A stretch of DNA of 64,000 bases from NCBI RefSeq assembly GCF_000282035.1, contig NZ_AKKA01000085.1, forward strand, positions 30,736-94,735. Reading direction: 5' to 3'. This stretch comes from Rhizobium sp. CF122 (lineage in GTDB: Bacteria; Pseudomonadota; Alphaproteobacteria; Rhizobiales; Rhizobiaceae). The notes under the pieces are model-generated. The model had not been told where the DNA came from and did not search any database. It worked only from the letters and a program-made list of their open reading frames with translations. Below, one piece after another: positions 41,964 through 50,249 of this stretch; the first letter of the stretch is position 1, and each line of letters starts with the position of its first letter. A program made the position numbers and the translations under genes.

Positions 41964-43538
41964 TCAGGTCACCACCCAGGCTATATAGAGAAGGGCGAGC
42001 GCGATAATCCAGAGGGCGAACCGACCGGAGCGATTGTGGCGCGCTTCGGATTTGCCGATGGCCTCGGCCGTTTCCGCATCGAACCGCAATCCATGCTCGC
42101 TCATGTGCAGCAGTTGATGGTGGAACTTCTCCGTCTTGGCGGCAATCTCAGGTGCAGCTTCGGCAAGCTTGACCGCCGCCTTCAACCCGTCCTTGAGATC
42201 GGTGACGACGCGCTTCGGGCCGAGATTGTTGCGAATCCAGTCGCCGACGACGGGTTCGGACGCTTTCCACATGTTGAAGCGTGGATTGAGCATGCGTGAT
42301 ACACCTTCGACCACGACCATCGTCTTCTGCAGCATGACCAGTTCTGGCCGCGTCGCCATGTCGAAGAGTTCGGTCACCTCGAACAGCAGCGTCAGCAGCT
42401 TGCCCATCGAGATGGTTTCGGCGGGCTGGCCATGGATCGGCTCGCCGATCGCGCGGATCGCTTGCGCGAAGCTCTCGACATTGTGGTGGCCCGGCACGTA
42501 GCCCGCCTCGAAGTGGACCTCCGCCACCCGGATATAGTCACGGGTGATGAAACCGAACAGAATTTCGGCAAGGAAGCGGCGCTCCTTCTTCCCCAGCCTT
42601 CCCACGATCCCCATGTCGACAGCAACGATATCGCCGTGCTCGTCGACAAAGAGATTGCCGGGATGCATGTCGGCGTGGAAGAAGCCGTCGCGCAGCGTAT
42701 GACGCAGGAAGGACTGGATCAGCGCATCCGCAAGCATATTGAGATCATGACCGGCTGCGCGCAAGCCATCGACGTCGGACATCTTGACGCCGTCGATCCA
42801 CTCCATGGTGATCACGTCGCGGCCGGTGCGCTCCCAATCGACCTTCGGCACACGGAAGCCCGGGTCTTTCTCGGTGTTTTCGGCGATCTCGGAAAGGGCC
42901 GCAGCCTCCAGGCGCAGGTCCATTTCCACTTTGGTCGTCTGCTCCAGGGTCTTCGTCACTTCGACCGGCCTCAACCGCCGGCTTGAAGGCATGAAGCGCT
43001 CCTGCATGTGAGCGACGAGATACATCGCCTCAATGTCATGGGAGAAACGCTGACGCACGCCTGGGCGTACAACCTTGACCGCAACCTTCTTGCGTCCGGC
43101 AGCCGTATCGACCTCGGCGGGGTGGACCTGGGCGATCGAAGCGGCCGCAATCGGGTCGCCGAAGCTTGCATATAGCTCCTCGATCGGGCGGCCGAGAGAC
43201 CCGGAGATGCTCGCCTTGGCGGCGGCGAGCGGAAAGAACGCCATGCGGTCCTGGAGCTGCGACAGATCGTCGGCGAACTCGACGCCGACGACATCCGGGC
43301 GCGTTGCCAGGAACTGGCCGATCTTCACATAGGAGGGGCCGAGCCGCTCAACGGCCTGCGCCAGCCGATCGCTGCGCTTCTTCGATTTCGAACGATTGCG
43401 CGCGAAGAGGCCGACAAACGACTTGGCAAGGCCGACCGAGGGCGGAAGATCTTCCGACGGAAGGGCCGAAATCACGCCTTCGCGCACGAGAATCCAGCCG
43501 ACACGCCAGAGCCGGAAATATGCTCCCAAGGTGCTCAT
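41964..43538 (-). CDS. ubiB: ubiquinone biosynthesis kinase-like protein UbiB
   Basis: A 524-residue ABC1/ADCK atypical kinase needed for ubiquinone synthesis. The family KxGQ motif is LGPSYVKIGQFLATRPDVVG (about residues 67-87). AAASIAQVHPAEV carries the Ala-rich nucleotide loop, and HADMHPGNLFVDEHG and VAVDMGIVGRLG are the catalytic and metal loops. Two hydrophobic segments close the C-terminus (FALWIIALALLYIAWVV). It is downstream of ubiE with a 56-nt gap. Confidence 0.95.
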   Translation of the reverse strand: MSTLGAYFRLWRVGWILVREGVISALPSEDLPPSVGLAKSFVGLFARNRSKSKKRSDRLAQAVERLGPSYVKIGQFLATRPDVVGVEFADDLSQLQDRMAFFPLAAAKASISGSLGRPIEELYASFGDPIAAASIAQVHPAEVDTAAGRKKVAVKVVRPGVRQRFSHDIEAMYLVAHMQERFMPSSRRLRPVEVTKTLEQTTKVEMDLRLEAAALSEIAENTEKDPGFRVPKVDWERTGRDVITMEWIDGVKMSDVDGLRAAGHDLNMLADALIQSFLRHTLRDGFFHADMHPGNLFVDEHGDIVAVDMGIVGRLGKKERRFLAEILFGFITRDYIRVAEVHFEAGYVPGHHNVESFAQAIRAIGEPIHGQPAETISMGKLLTLLFEVTELFDMATRPELVMLQKTMVVVEGVSRMLNPRFNMWKASEPVVGDWIRNNLGPKRVVTDLKDGLKAAVKLAEAAPEIAAKTEKFHHQLLHMSEHGLRFDAETAEAIGKSEARHNRSGRFALWIIALALLYIAWVVT

Positions 43539-43594
43539 GCCGGATTGCCTGCCTGCGAAAGCAAGCGGGTGAACGACTGTTCTCGAACCATCCC

Positions 43595-44371
43595 TCAGAG
43601 CTTCCAGCCGGAGTGGAGAGCTGCGATCCCGCCGGTGTAGTTCGTGAAGTTCACGCGCGAGAAGCCGGCGTTGCGGATCATGTCCGCAAAATTCTCCTGG
43701 TTGGGGAACTTGCGGATGGATTCGACGAGATACTGATAGGGCTCGGCCTCGCCTGTGATCGCCTTGCCGAACTTTGGAATGGCATTGAAGGACCAGCTGT
43801 CATAGACGCGATCGAGAAACGGCATATCCACTTCTGAAAACTCGAGTACGAGCAGCCGGCCGCCGCGCTTCAGCACACGATAGGCTTCGCTCAGCGCCAC
43901 GTCGATGCGCGGCACATTGCGGATACCGAAGGCGATCGTATAGGCGTCGAAGCTGTTCGGATCGAATGGCAGATCCTCAGCGTTTGCCTCGACGAAAGTC
44001 AGGTTGTCCGAAAGCTTCTTCTTGGCGGCGCGCTCGGCGCCGACCGCCAGCATGGAGCCGTTGATGTCGAGCACGGTCGCATGGGCCTGCCGGTTGGACG
44101 CCTCAACGATGCGAAATGCGATGTCGCCGGTGCCGCCGGCAACGTCGAGAACCTTGTAGCCGGGCTCCTTGCGCGGATTGAGCGCTGCAATCATCGCGTC
44201 CTTCCAGACGCGGTGCATGCCGACCGACATGACGTCGTTCATGATGTCGTAGCGTTTGGCGACCTTGTGGAAGACCTCGTTGACCAGGCCCTGCTTTTCA
44301 CCATCCGCCACTTCGCGGAAGCCGTAGGATGTTTCCATGCCGCCTTCGGCGGAGGTACGGCTTTCTGACAT
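43595..44371 (-). CDS. ubiE: ubiquinone/menaquinone biosynthesis C-methyltransferase UbiE
   Basis: A 258-residue SAM-dependent methyltransferase of the UbiE/COQ5 family. It has YGFREVADGEKQGLVNEVFHKVAKRYDIMNDVMSVGMHRVWKD, the SAM loop VLDVAGGTGDIAFRI (about residues 72-86), DINGSMLAVG, and the family signature RVLKRGGRLLVLEFSEVDMP. The ATG at 44371 (MSESRTSAEGG) is preferred over the upstream in-frame codon. It is divergent from mutM. Confidence 0.95.
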   Translation of the reverse strand: MSESRTSAEGGMETSYGFREVADGEKQGLVNEVFHKVAKRYDIMNDVMSVGMHRVWKDAMIAALNPRKEPGYKVLDVAGGTGDIAFRIVEASNRQAHATVLDINGSMLAVGAERAAKKKLSDNLTFVEANAEDLPFDPNSFDAYTIAFGIRNVPRIDVALSEAYRVLKRGGRLLVLEFSEVDMPFLDRVYDSWSFNAIPKFGKAITGEAEPYQYLVESIRKFPNQENFADMIRNAGFSRVNFTNYTGGIAALHSGWKL

Positions 44372-44522
44372 CGAAATACTCCATCTCTCTGAAATCGGCG
44401 CGGCGACCATAGCGAACCGACGCGCGCGGCGCTATCTGTGGGCCACGCTCAAAGCCGCGGCACCTTGGCGCTATAGCGCACAACGCTCGTGGTTGAAACA
44501 TGTTAGATATAGATGGGTTAAG

Positions 44523-45413
44523 ATGCCGGAATTGCCAGAAGTCGAAACCGTCAGACGCGGGCTTGCCCCGACCATGGAAGGCGCGCGGATCGCCCGCCTG
44601 GAGCTACGTCGCAAGGACCTGCGGTTTCCCTTTCCCGACGGTTTGGAAGCGCGCGTGACAGGCCGCAGGATCGTCGCGCTCGGTCGCCGCGCTAAATATC
44701 TGCTGATCGACCTCGACGACGGCACGACGATCATCTCGCATCTCGGCATGTCCGGCTCGTTCCGCATCGAGGCGGGACCGCTTTCCGATGCGCCGGGCGA
44801 ATTTAATCATCCGCGCTCGAAGGACGAAAAGCATGATCATGCGATCTTCCATCTGGAAGGGCCGAACGGTGTCAGCCGCGTCATCTATAATGACCCGCGT
44901 CGCTTCGGCTTCATGGACATGGCGCAGCGTTCCGAACTGGAGCTCAATCCGTTCCTCTTCGGCCTCGGGCCGGAGCCGACGGGCAACGAACTCAGTGCCG
45001 CCTATCTGGCGGAACGTTTCGCCGGCAAGGCGCAGCCGCTAAAGAGCGCGCTGCTGGATCAAAAGACCATTGCCGGGCTCGGCAATATATATGTCTGCGA
45101 GGCGCTGTGGCGTTCGCACCTGCGTCCCACCCGTGCTGCGGCGACGCTTGTCACCAAGACAGGCAAGCCGAACAAGCAGATGGACCTTCTGGTCGCCTCC
45201 ATTCGCGACGTCATCGCCGACGCCATCAAGGCTGGCGGCTCGTCACTGCGCGACCATATCCAGGCGGATGGCTCGCTCGGTTATTTCCAGCATTCCTTCT
45301 CTGCCTATGACCGCGAAAGTCTACCTTGCCGCACCCCGGGCTGTGGCGGTACGGTCGCCCGCATTGTCCAGGCGGGGCGCTCGACCTTCTATTGCCCTGC
45401 CTGTCAAAAGTAA
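44523..45413 (+). CDS. mutM: formamidopyrimidine-DNA glycosylase
   Basis: A 296-residue base-excision-repair enzyme that removes 8-oxoguanine and formamidopyrimidines. The catalytic N-terminus MPELPEVETVRRGL sets the start at 44523 (Pro2 nucleophile, Glu3). The helix-two-turn-helix region includes LKSALLDQKTIAGLGNIYVCEALW, and the C-terminal zinc finger has four cysteines (CRTPGCGG and FYCPACQK). Followed after 14 nt by echA. Confidence 0.95.
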   Translation: MPELPEVETVRRGLAPTMEGARIARLELRRKDLRFPFPDGLEARVTGRRIVALGRRAKYLLIDLDDGTTIISHLGMSGSFRIEAGPLSDAPGEFNHPRSKDEKHDHAIFHLEGPNGVSRVIYNDPRRFGFMDMAQRSELELNPFLFGLGPEPTGNELSAAYLAERFAGKAQPLKSALLDQKTIAGLGNIYVCEALWRSHLRPTRAAATLVTKTGKPNKQMDLLVASIRDVIADAIKAGGSSLRDHIQADGSLGYFQHSFSAYDRESLPCRTPGCGGTVARIVQAGRSTFYCPACQK

Positions 45414-45427
45414 CGGGAGGATTGTCC

Positions 45428-46201
45428 ATGGCCTATGAAACGCTGATCGTCGAAACCCGCGGCGCGGTCGGCCTGATCACGCTGAACCGTCCACAGGCGC
45501 TGAACGCGCTGAACTCGACCGTGCTGAAGGAGCTTCTTCAGGCCTACGAAGCCTTCCAGGCCGATGATGCCGTTGGCGCGATGGTCCTGACCGGTTCCGA
45601 GCGCGCATTCGCCGCCGGTGCCGACATCAAGGAAATGCAGCCGCTGGACTATGTCGATGTCTACAGCCGCGATCTGATGAGCGGATGGGACGACGTCGCG
45701 AAGGTGCGCAAGCCCGTAATCGCGGCCGTCAGCGGCTTTGCGCTTGGCGGCGGCTGCGAGCTGGCAATGATGTGCGACGTCATCATCGCCTCGGAGACTG
45801 CCAAGTTCGGCCAGCCGGAGATCACCCTCGGCGTCATTCCTGGCATGGGCGGCTCGCAGCGACTTACGCGCGCTGTCGGCAGGTACAAGGCCATGGATCT
45901 GATCCTCACCGGCCGCATGATGGACGCTGCCGAAGCCGAGCGCGCAGGACTCGTTTCGCGTGTGGTGGCGCCCGAGCGGCTGCTGGATGAGGCATTGGAG
46001 GCAGCCGCCAAGATCGCCTCGCTATCGCGTCCTTCCGTGCTGATGGCGAAGGAGGCCGTAAACCGCGCACTGGAGACCACCTTGGAGGAAGGTCTGCGCT
46101 TCGAGCGTCGCCTTTTCCACAGCCTCTTTTCCACCGAAGACCAGAAAGAAGGGATGACGGCCTTCATCGAAAAGCGTAAGCCCGCCTTCAAGAACCGCTG
46201 A
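45428..46201 (+). CDS. enoyl-CoA hydratase
   Basis: A 257-residue crotonase-fold hydratase for fatty-acid beta-oxidation. Visible are LITLNRPQALNALNS, the oxyanion segment AFAAGADIKEM, and both catalytic glutamates (CELAMMCDVIIASE and PEITLGVIPGMGGSQRL). The start ATG has ACGGGAGG upstream. It is the standard neighbour (fadB1) of mutM and rpsT in rhizobia, as I recall. Confidence 0.92.
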   Translation: MAYETLIVETRGAVGLITLNRPQALNALNSTVLKELLQAYEAFQADDAVGAMVLTGSERAFAAGADIKEMQPLDYVDVYSRDLMSGWDDVAKVRKPVIAAVSGFALGGGCELAMMCDVIIASETAKFGQPEITLGVIPGMGGSQRLTRAVGRYKAMDLILTGRMMDAAEAERAGLVSRVVAPERLLDEALEAAAKIASLSRPSVLMAKEAVNRALETTLEEGLRFERRLFHSLFSTEDQKEGMTAFIEKRKPAFKNR

Positions 46202-46238
46202 GCCTTGGAGAAAGGCGGCGTTTCCTCGAAAATGCGCG

Positions 46239-46267
46239 TTGACGTGGGTCGGCTTTAGGGTTATATG
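46239..46267 (+). promoter_or_regulatory. sigma70-type promoter of rpsT
   Basis: TTGACG (46239-46244) and TATATG (46262-46267) are separated by exactly 17 nt, a near-consensus promoter. Transcription would start near 46273 and give a leader of about 114 nt before rpsT. Confidence 0.7.
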
Positions 46268-46386
46268 CCCGCCCACGGTTCGGGAAGCCACTCCGGTTTT
46301 CCGATTATGCTCCCGTATTGCTGTATGAAGTGGCCGCAAGGCCCGCGGTGATGACGGAGTTTGTTCGAATTCTTAGAGAGGCATCC

Positions 46387-46665
46387 ATGGCCAATACAAC
46401 TTCGGCGAAAAAAGCGACCCGCAAGATCGCCCGCCGTACCGACGTCAATAAGGCTCGTCGCTCGCGCGTTCGTACTTTCGTTCGCAAGGTCGAAGAGGCA
46501 ATCGCATCCGGTGATGCTGCCAAGGCAAAGGAAGCATTCCTCGCCGCGCAGCCGGAACTGGCGCGCGCCGCAGGTAAGGGCGTGCTGCACGCCAACACGG
46601 CTTCCCGCAAGGTCTCGCGCCTGGCAGCTCGTGTGAAGGCTCTGTCGGTTTCTGCGACCGCATAA
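46387..46665 (+). CDS. rpsT: 30S ribosomal protein S20
   Basis: A 92-residue, lysine/arginine-rich helical protein that binds 16S rRNA. It begins MANTTSAKKATRKIARRTDVNKARRSRVRTF-like (positions 46387-46479), the S20 family pattern, and continues with AAQPELARAAGKGVLHANTASRKVSRLAARVKAL. The ATG at 46387 has AGAGAGGCATCC upstream. A terminator follows 31 nt after the stop. Confidence 0.96.
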   Translation: MANTTSAKKATRKIARRTDVNKARRSRVRTFVRKVEEAIASGDAAKAKEAFLAAQPELARAAGKGVLHANTASRKVSRLAARVKALSVSATA

Positions 46666-46696
46666 TCTTTCATTAACAAACGCGTCGTTATGATTA

Positions 46697-46716
46697 GCCC
46701 GGCAACTTTGTCGGGC
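46697..46716 (+). terminator. Rho-independent terminator of rpsT
   Basis: GCCCGGCA-ACTT-TGTCGGGC forms an 8-bp stem with one G-T pair and is followed directly by TTTTTC. Confidence 0.85.
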
Positions 46717-46831
46717 TTTTTCGATTCCGCCGACTGGCTTCCGTATGGTTAATTCGGCGACGATTTCATGTCGAGCGTGTGACACGAAAAATGCAATAAA
46801 AACAAGTACTTGCTGTAGGATACTTCAGGTG

Positions 46832-46872
46832 GGCTCGACTCAGAGCCTACAATCTGCGGTCTGAGCTGAGTC
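46832..46872 (+). repeat. mutually exclusive hairpins followed by a long T-run
   Basis: GGCTC (46832-46836) can pair with GAGCC (46843-46847). Alternatively GACTCAG (46837-46843) can pair with CTGAGTC (46866-46872). The second stem is followed after 7 nt by a 20-nt T-rich tract. It may end a small RNA or serve as an attenuator. No function is known. Confidence 0.4.
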
Positions 46873-46903
46873 AAGAAGCTTTTTTATTTTTTTCTTTTTA
46901 TGC

Positions 46904-46962
46904 GTGTCAAAAATGCCGGCGGGACGAATCTCCTTGATTCAAAAGCGATTCTTTTTTGACAC
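46904..46962. repeat. 10-bp inverted repeat upstream of dnaA
   Basis: GTGTCAAAAA (46904-46913) and TTTTTGACAC (46953-46962) are exact inverted repeats 39 nt apart. Three GATTC/GAATC sites lie between them. A related GTGTGACAC palindrome occurs near 46787. Possibly a regulator site for dnaA. Confidence 0.4.
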
Positions 46963-47029
46963 GGATGTGACGCCCAAAGACTGCCCCCGGAGTCAACGGC
47001 CCGCTCTTAATTTTGCGTAAAATTCATCG

Positions 47030-47058
47030 TTGATTCCCGCATTCGATCCTGCCTAAAT
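47030..47058 (+). promoter_or_regulatory. candidate dnaA promoter
   Basis: TTGATT (47030-47035) and CTAAAT (47053-47058) have 17-nt spacing. A GATTC site (47032) overlaps the -35 element. A near match to the CtrA motif (TTAA-N7-TAAA, 47007-47021) lies just upstream. The leader to dnaA would be about 430 nt long. I see no convincing gene in 47059-47500. Confidence 0.5.
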
Positions 47059-47500
47059 GCCGATCAACAAGGGGTCCAGACATCACCTGTGAAGGCTTGG
47101 TCTGAAACTGCCACGTCGGCAGGACGATGAAGCTGTGCCACTTGTTACGGAGAGTCTAAAGCCTCCGGTTTTTCACGCACTTGAGCATTTTTGACTGCGA
47201 CGTGGCTGTCGCGGAATGGTGATGTTTTGTGTGTTGGTTTGCACGCGTTGCGTGAAACCGGAATGGGGAAGAGAAGTCGTGGCAAGACGACCGGACGCCA
47301 GCTGACGAGGAGCGGCCTCCAGTCCGACAGAAGGTAGTCGAAGCCGCATGAGGCGGGCTCGCGCTTTCTTGGAAAGTCTTGTGAGTGGGGCAGTATTTGA
47401 GTGAACCGGCAGGCGAGTGGCTCATGAGGGTGCCACTTTCTGGTCATAGCGGGGAAATAATCGGGCGACGAACAAAGTCGGCCGACGAATGGAAGGCGGC

Positions 47501-49051
47501 ATGATGCAGATGAATACAATGACGGCGGATGCCCTGGAGAGTGGGGACAATGAACCGCAGGCGTTTGGCTCTATTTGTGCTGGAGCGGCAGGGGAAAAGG
47601 GAGACATGAAGCATGGTGTACTTTTCGAGCGTGTCAGCGCCCGCCTGAAGGCGCAAGTCGGTCCGGATGTCTATGCAAGCTGGTTTGCGCGGCTGAAATT
47701 GCATTCGGTTTCCAAGAGCGTCGTGCGCCTAACGGTGCCGACAACTTTTCTGAAGTCCTGGATCAACAACCGGTATCTTGAGCTGATCACCAGCCTGTTC
47801 CAGGCCGAAGACTCCGAAATCCTGAAAGTCGAAATTCTTGTTCGCACGGCAACGCGTGGCGTTGGCAAGCCGGCCGAAGAGCCGGTTTCCGCTGAGCCTG
47901 TTGCCACTACGCAGACGCGCCGCCCAGCGGCGCAGCATGCCGGCCAGATTGTGCAGCAGGCGGTATCGTCCGCAGCCGCTGCGCGTCCGGCCAGTGCTGG
48001 CCAGCCGCTCTTTGGTTCGCCGCTCGACTCGCGCTTCACCTTCGACACCTTCGTTGAAGGCAGCTCGAACCGCGTAGCACTTGCTGCTGCCAAGACGATT
48101 GCGGAAGCCGGGCAGGGCGCTGTCCGTTTCAATCCGCTCTTCGTCCATTCCAGCGTTGGTCTCGGCAAGTCGCATCTTTTGCAGGCGATCGCCAATGCCG
48201 CGGTTCAGAACCCGCGCGCACTGCGCGTCGTCTATCTAACGGCGGAGTATTTCATGTGGCGTTTCGCAACGGCGATCCGCGACAATGATGCTTTGACCCT
48301 GAAGGACTCGCTGCGCAACATCGACCTTCTGATCATCGATGACATGCAGTTCCTGCAGGGCAAGATGATCCAGCACGAGTTCTGCCACCTGCTGAACATG
48401 CTGCTCGACAGTGCCAAGCAGGTTGTGGTCGCTGCTGACCGCGCTCCCTGGGAGCTGGAATCGCTTGATCCACGCGTCCGCTCGCGTCTTCAGGGCGGTG
48501 TGGCCATCGAGCTCGATGCGCCGGACTACGAAATGCGCCTTGAGATCCTGAAGCGCCGCCTCGCTGCTGCCCGCGTTGAGGATCCGTCTCTGGAAATCCC
48601 GGCGGAATTGATCAACCATGTTGCCCGCAATATCACGGCAAGCGGCCGCGAGCTGGAAGGCGCCTTCAACCAGCTGCTTTTCCGCCGCTCCTTCGAGCCG
48701 AACCTGACGGTCGAGCGCGTCGATGAGCTTCTTGCTCATCTCGTTGGCTCGGGCGAGCCGCGCCGTGTCCGCATCGAGGACATCCAGCGGATCGTCGCAC
48801 GGCACTACAACGTGTCGCGTCAGGAGCTGGTCTCGAACCGCCGCACCCGCGTCATCGTCAAACCGCGCCAGATCGCCATGTATCTGTCAAAGACGCTGAC
48901 GCCGCGGTCCTTCCCGGAAATCGGCCGCCGCTTTGGCGGTCGCGACCATACGACCGTGCTGCATGCCGTGCGTAAGATCGAGGAGCTGATTGCGGGAGAC
49001 ACCAAGCTTTCGCATGAAATCGAATTGCTGAAGCGCTTGATCAACGAATAG
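47501..49051 (+). CDS. dnaA: chromosomal replication initiator protein DnaA
   Basis: A 516-residue initiator. Domain I is LFERVSARLKAQVGPDVYASWFARLKL. A variable Ala/Gln-rich linker (domain II) follows. The AAA+ domain has Walker A HSSVGLGKSHLLQAI and Walker B LLIIDDMQFLQGK, and domain IV has the DnaA signature GGRDHTTVLHAVRKI. Start choice is uncertain. ATGs at 47501, 47504 and 47510 follow GGAAGG. ATG at 47606, just after AAAAGGGAGAC, would give 481 residues beginning MKHGVLFERV, closer to the usual family length. Confidence 0.95.
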   Translation: MMQMNTMTADALESGDNEPQAFGSICAGAAGEKGDMKHGVLFERVSARLKAQVGPDVYASWFARLKLHSVSKSVVRLTVPTTFLKSWINNRYLELITSLFQAEDSEILKVEILVRTATRGVGKPAEEPVSAEPVATTQTRRPAAQHAGQIVQQAVSSAAAARPASAGQPLFGSPLDSRFTFDTFVEGSSNRVALAAAKTIAEAGQGAVRFNPLFVHSSVGLGKSHLLQAIANAAVQNPRALRVVYLTAEYFMWRFATAIRDNDALTLKDSLRNIDLLIIDDMQFLQGKMIQHEFCHLLNMLLDSAKQVVVAADRAPWELESLDPRVRSRLQGGVAIELDAPDYEMRLEILKRRLAAARVEDPSLEIPAELINHVARNITASGRELEGAFNQLLFRRSFEPNLTVERVDELLAHLVGSGEPRRVRIEDIQRIVARHYNVSRQELVSNRRTRVIVKPRQIAMYLSKTLTPRSFPEIGRRFGGRDHTTVLHAVRKIEELIAGDTKLSHEIELLKRLINE

Positions 49052-49169
49052 TCGGGCAATCTTCTGTGCAAGCTTGACGGCCGGGCATTGCCCCGGCCGT
49101 TTTCTTTTGCGCACAATCTTCTGTACGCTGGAGTGGCGGAAATGTACCGTTTGGCCGCAGGGGGAGCCG

Positions 49170-50249
49170 ATGAGTTTCGACAGGATCGCTGTTCTCGGAC
49201 TGGGCAAGATCGGGCGCTTGGCCGCAACGCTTCTGCATGAGGGGGGCTTCGACGTTTTAGGCGTCGATATTCAGGCGCCGACGGAAGGCCTGCCGTTCGA
49301 ATGCAGGAGTGGCGACATCTCCGACCCCGCCGTCATCGGTGAACTGTTGTCCAGCGTTGAGGCCGTACTTTCCTGTCTGCCCTATCACCTCAACATCGGT
49401 CTGTCGCGCGCCGCCCATCTCGCAGGGATCCACTACTTCGATCTGACCGAAGACGTGCCGACCACAAACTTCATCATCGAGCTGTCCAGCACGGCGCGCG
49501 GGCTGATGGCGCCGCAATGTGGCCTGGCGCCCGGCTTCGTCGGCATTGTCGGATCGAGCCTTGCGGACGGCTTTGACAAGTGCCGCTCCATCCGCATGCG
49601 GGTCGGCGCGCTGCCGCAGCATCCGACTGGTCTCCTCGGCTACGCCTTCAACTGGTCGCCGGAAGGCGTGGTCAACGAATATCTGAACGACTGCGAAGTG
49701 ATCGAGGGCGGCGTTCGCAAGTTCGTCTCGCCGATGGAATGGCACGAGACGATCTATGTCGAGGGCGTGAAGCTCGAAGCCTTCACGACGTCAGGGGGCC
49801 TCGGAACCATGTGCGATACGCTGCTCGGCAAGGTAGAAAACCTCGACTACAAGACGATGCGCTATCCCGGACACATGGATCTGATGAACTTCTTCTTCCA
49901 TGAACTCTTGATGCGCGACAGGCGCAAGCTCGCCGGTGAAATCCTGACCAACGCCAAACCGCCGGTCGAGGACGATGTCGTGTATGTCCACGTGGCAGCG
50001 GAGGGCACGGAGAACGGCAACCTGCGCCGCAAGGAATTTGTCCGCGCCTACTATCCAATCGAGATCGCCGGCGCCCGCCGCACGGCGATCGCCTGGACGA
50101 CGTCGGCCTCAGTGGTTGCCGTGATCGAGATGGTGCGCGACGACCTGCTGCCGTCCACTGGTTTCCTGCATCAGGAATACATTCCATTGGACATGTTCCT
50201 GAACACGCCGACCGGCAGCCTATTCAAGACCGGCGCGCCAGGCCGTTAG
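49170..50249 (+). CDS. saccharopine dehydrogenase-like oxidoreductase
   Basis: A 359-residue protein with an N-terminal Rossmann fold (IAVLGLGKIGRLAATLLHEGGFDVLGVD, about residues 5-32), LSCLPYHLNIGLSRAAHLAGIHYFDLTEDV, and the C-terminal saccharopine-dehydrogenase dimer domain (LAPGFVGIVGSSLADGF onward). Likely an NAD(P)-dependent amino acid dehydrogenase such as lysine 6-dehydrogenase. The ATG at 49170 has GGGGGAG upstream. The last 4 nt overlap the convergent substrate-binding-protein gene. Confidence 0.8.
   Translation: MSFDRIAVLGLGKIGRLAATLLHEGGFDVLGVDIQAPTEGLPFECRSGDISDPAVIGELLSSVEAVLSCLPYHLNIGLSRAAHLAGIHYFDLTEDVPTTNFIIELSSTARGLMAPQCGLAPGFVGIVGSSLADGFDKCRSIRMRVGALPQHPTGLLGYAFNWSPEGVVNEYLNDCEVIEGGVRKFVSPMEWHETIYVEGVKLEAFTTSGGLGTMCDTLLGKVENLDYKTMRYPGHMDLMNFFFHELLMRDRRKLAGEILTNAKPPVEDDVVYVHVAAEGTENGNLRRKEFVRAYYPIEIAGARRTAIAWTTSASVVAVIEMVRDDLLPSTGFLHQEYIPLDMFLNTPTGSLFKTGAPGR

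Larger units (their letters stand above)
46723..47156. promoter_or_regulatory. cluster of nine GANTC sites upstream of dnaA
   Basis: GANTC occurs at 46723, 46837, 46868, 46926, 46936, 46947, 46990, 47032 and 47152. About 1.5 would be expected in 434 bp at this base composition. GANTC is the target of the cell-cycle adenine methylase CcrM of alphaproteobacteria. The block also holds an AT-rich tract (46880-46900), two inverted repeats and a candidate dnaA promoter. No clear DnaA-box cluster (TTATCCACA type) was found. Confidence 0.75.

Noticed and set aside
46666..47500. Chromosomal origin of replication
   Set aside because: The AT-rich tract and GANTC cluster resemble an alphaproteobacterial origin, but no convincing DnaA boxes are present. 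In Rhizobiales the origin is, as far as I know, near hemE rather than dnaA.
47145..47519. Reverse-strand 124-codon ORF upstream of dnaA
   Set aside because: No recognisable family and an Arg/Pro/Ser-rich composition typical of chance frames. It overlaps the dnaA leader and start.
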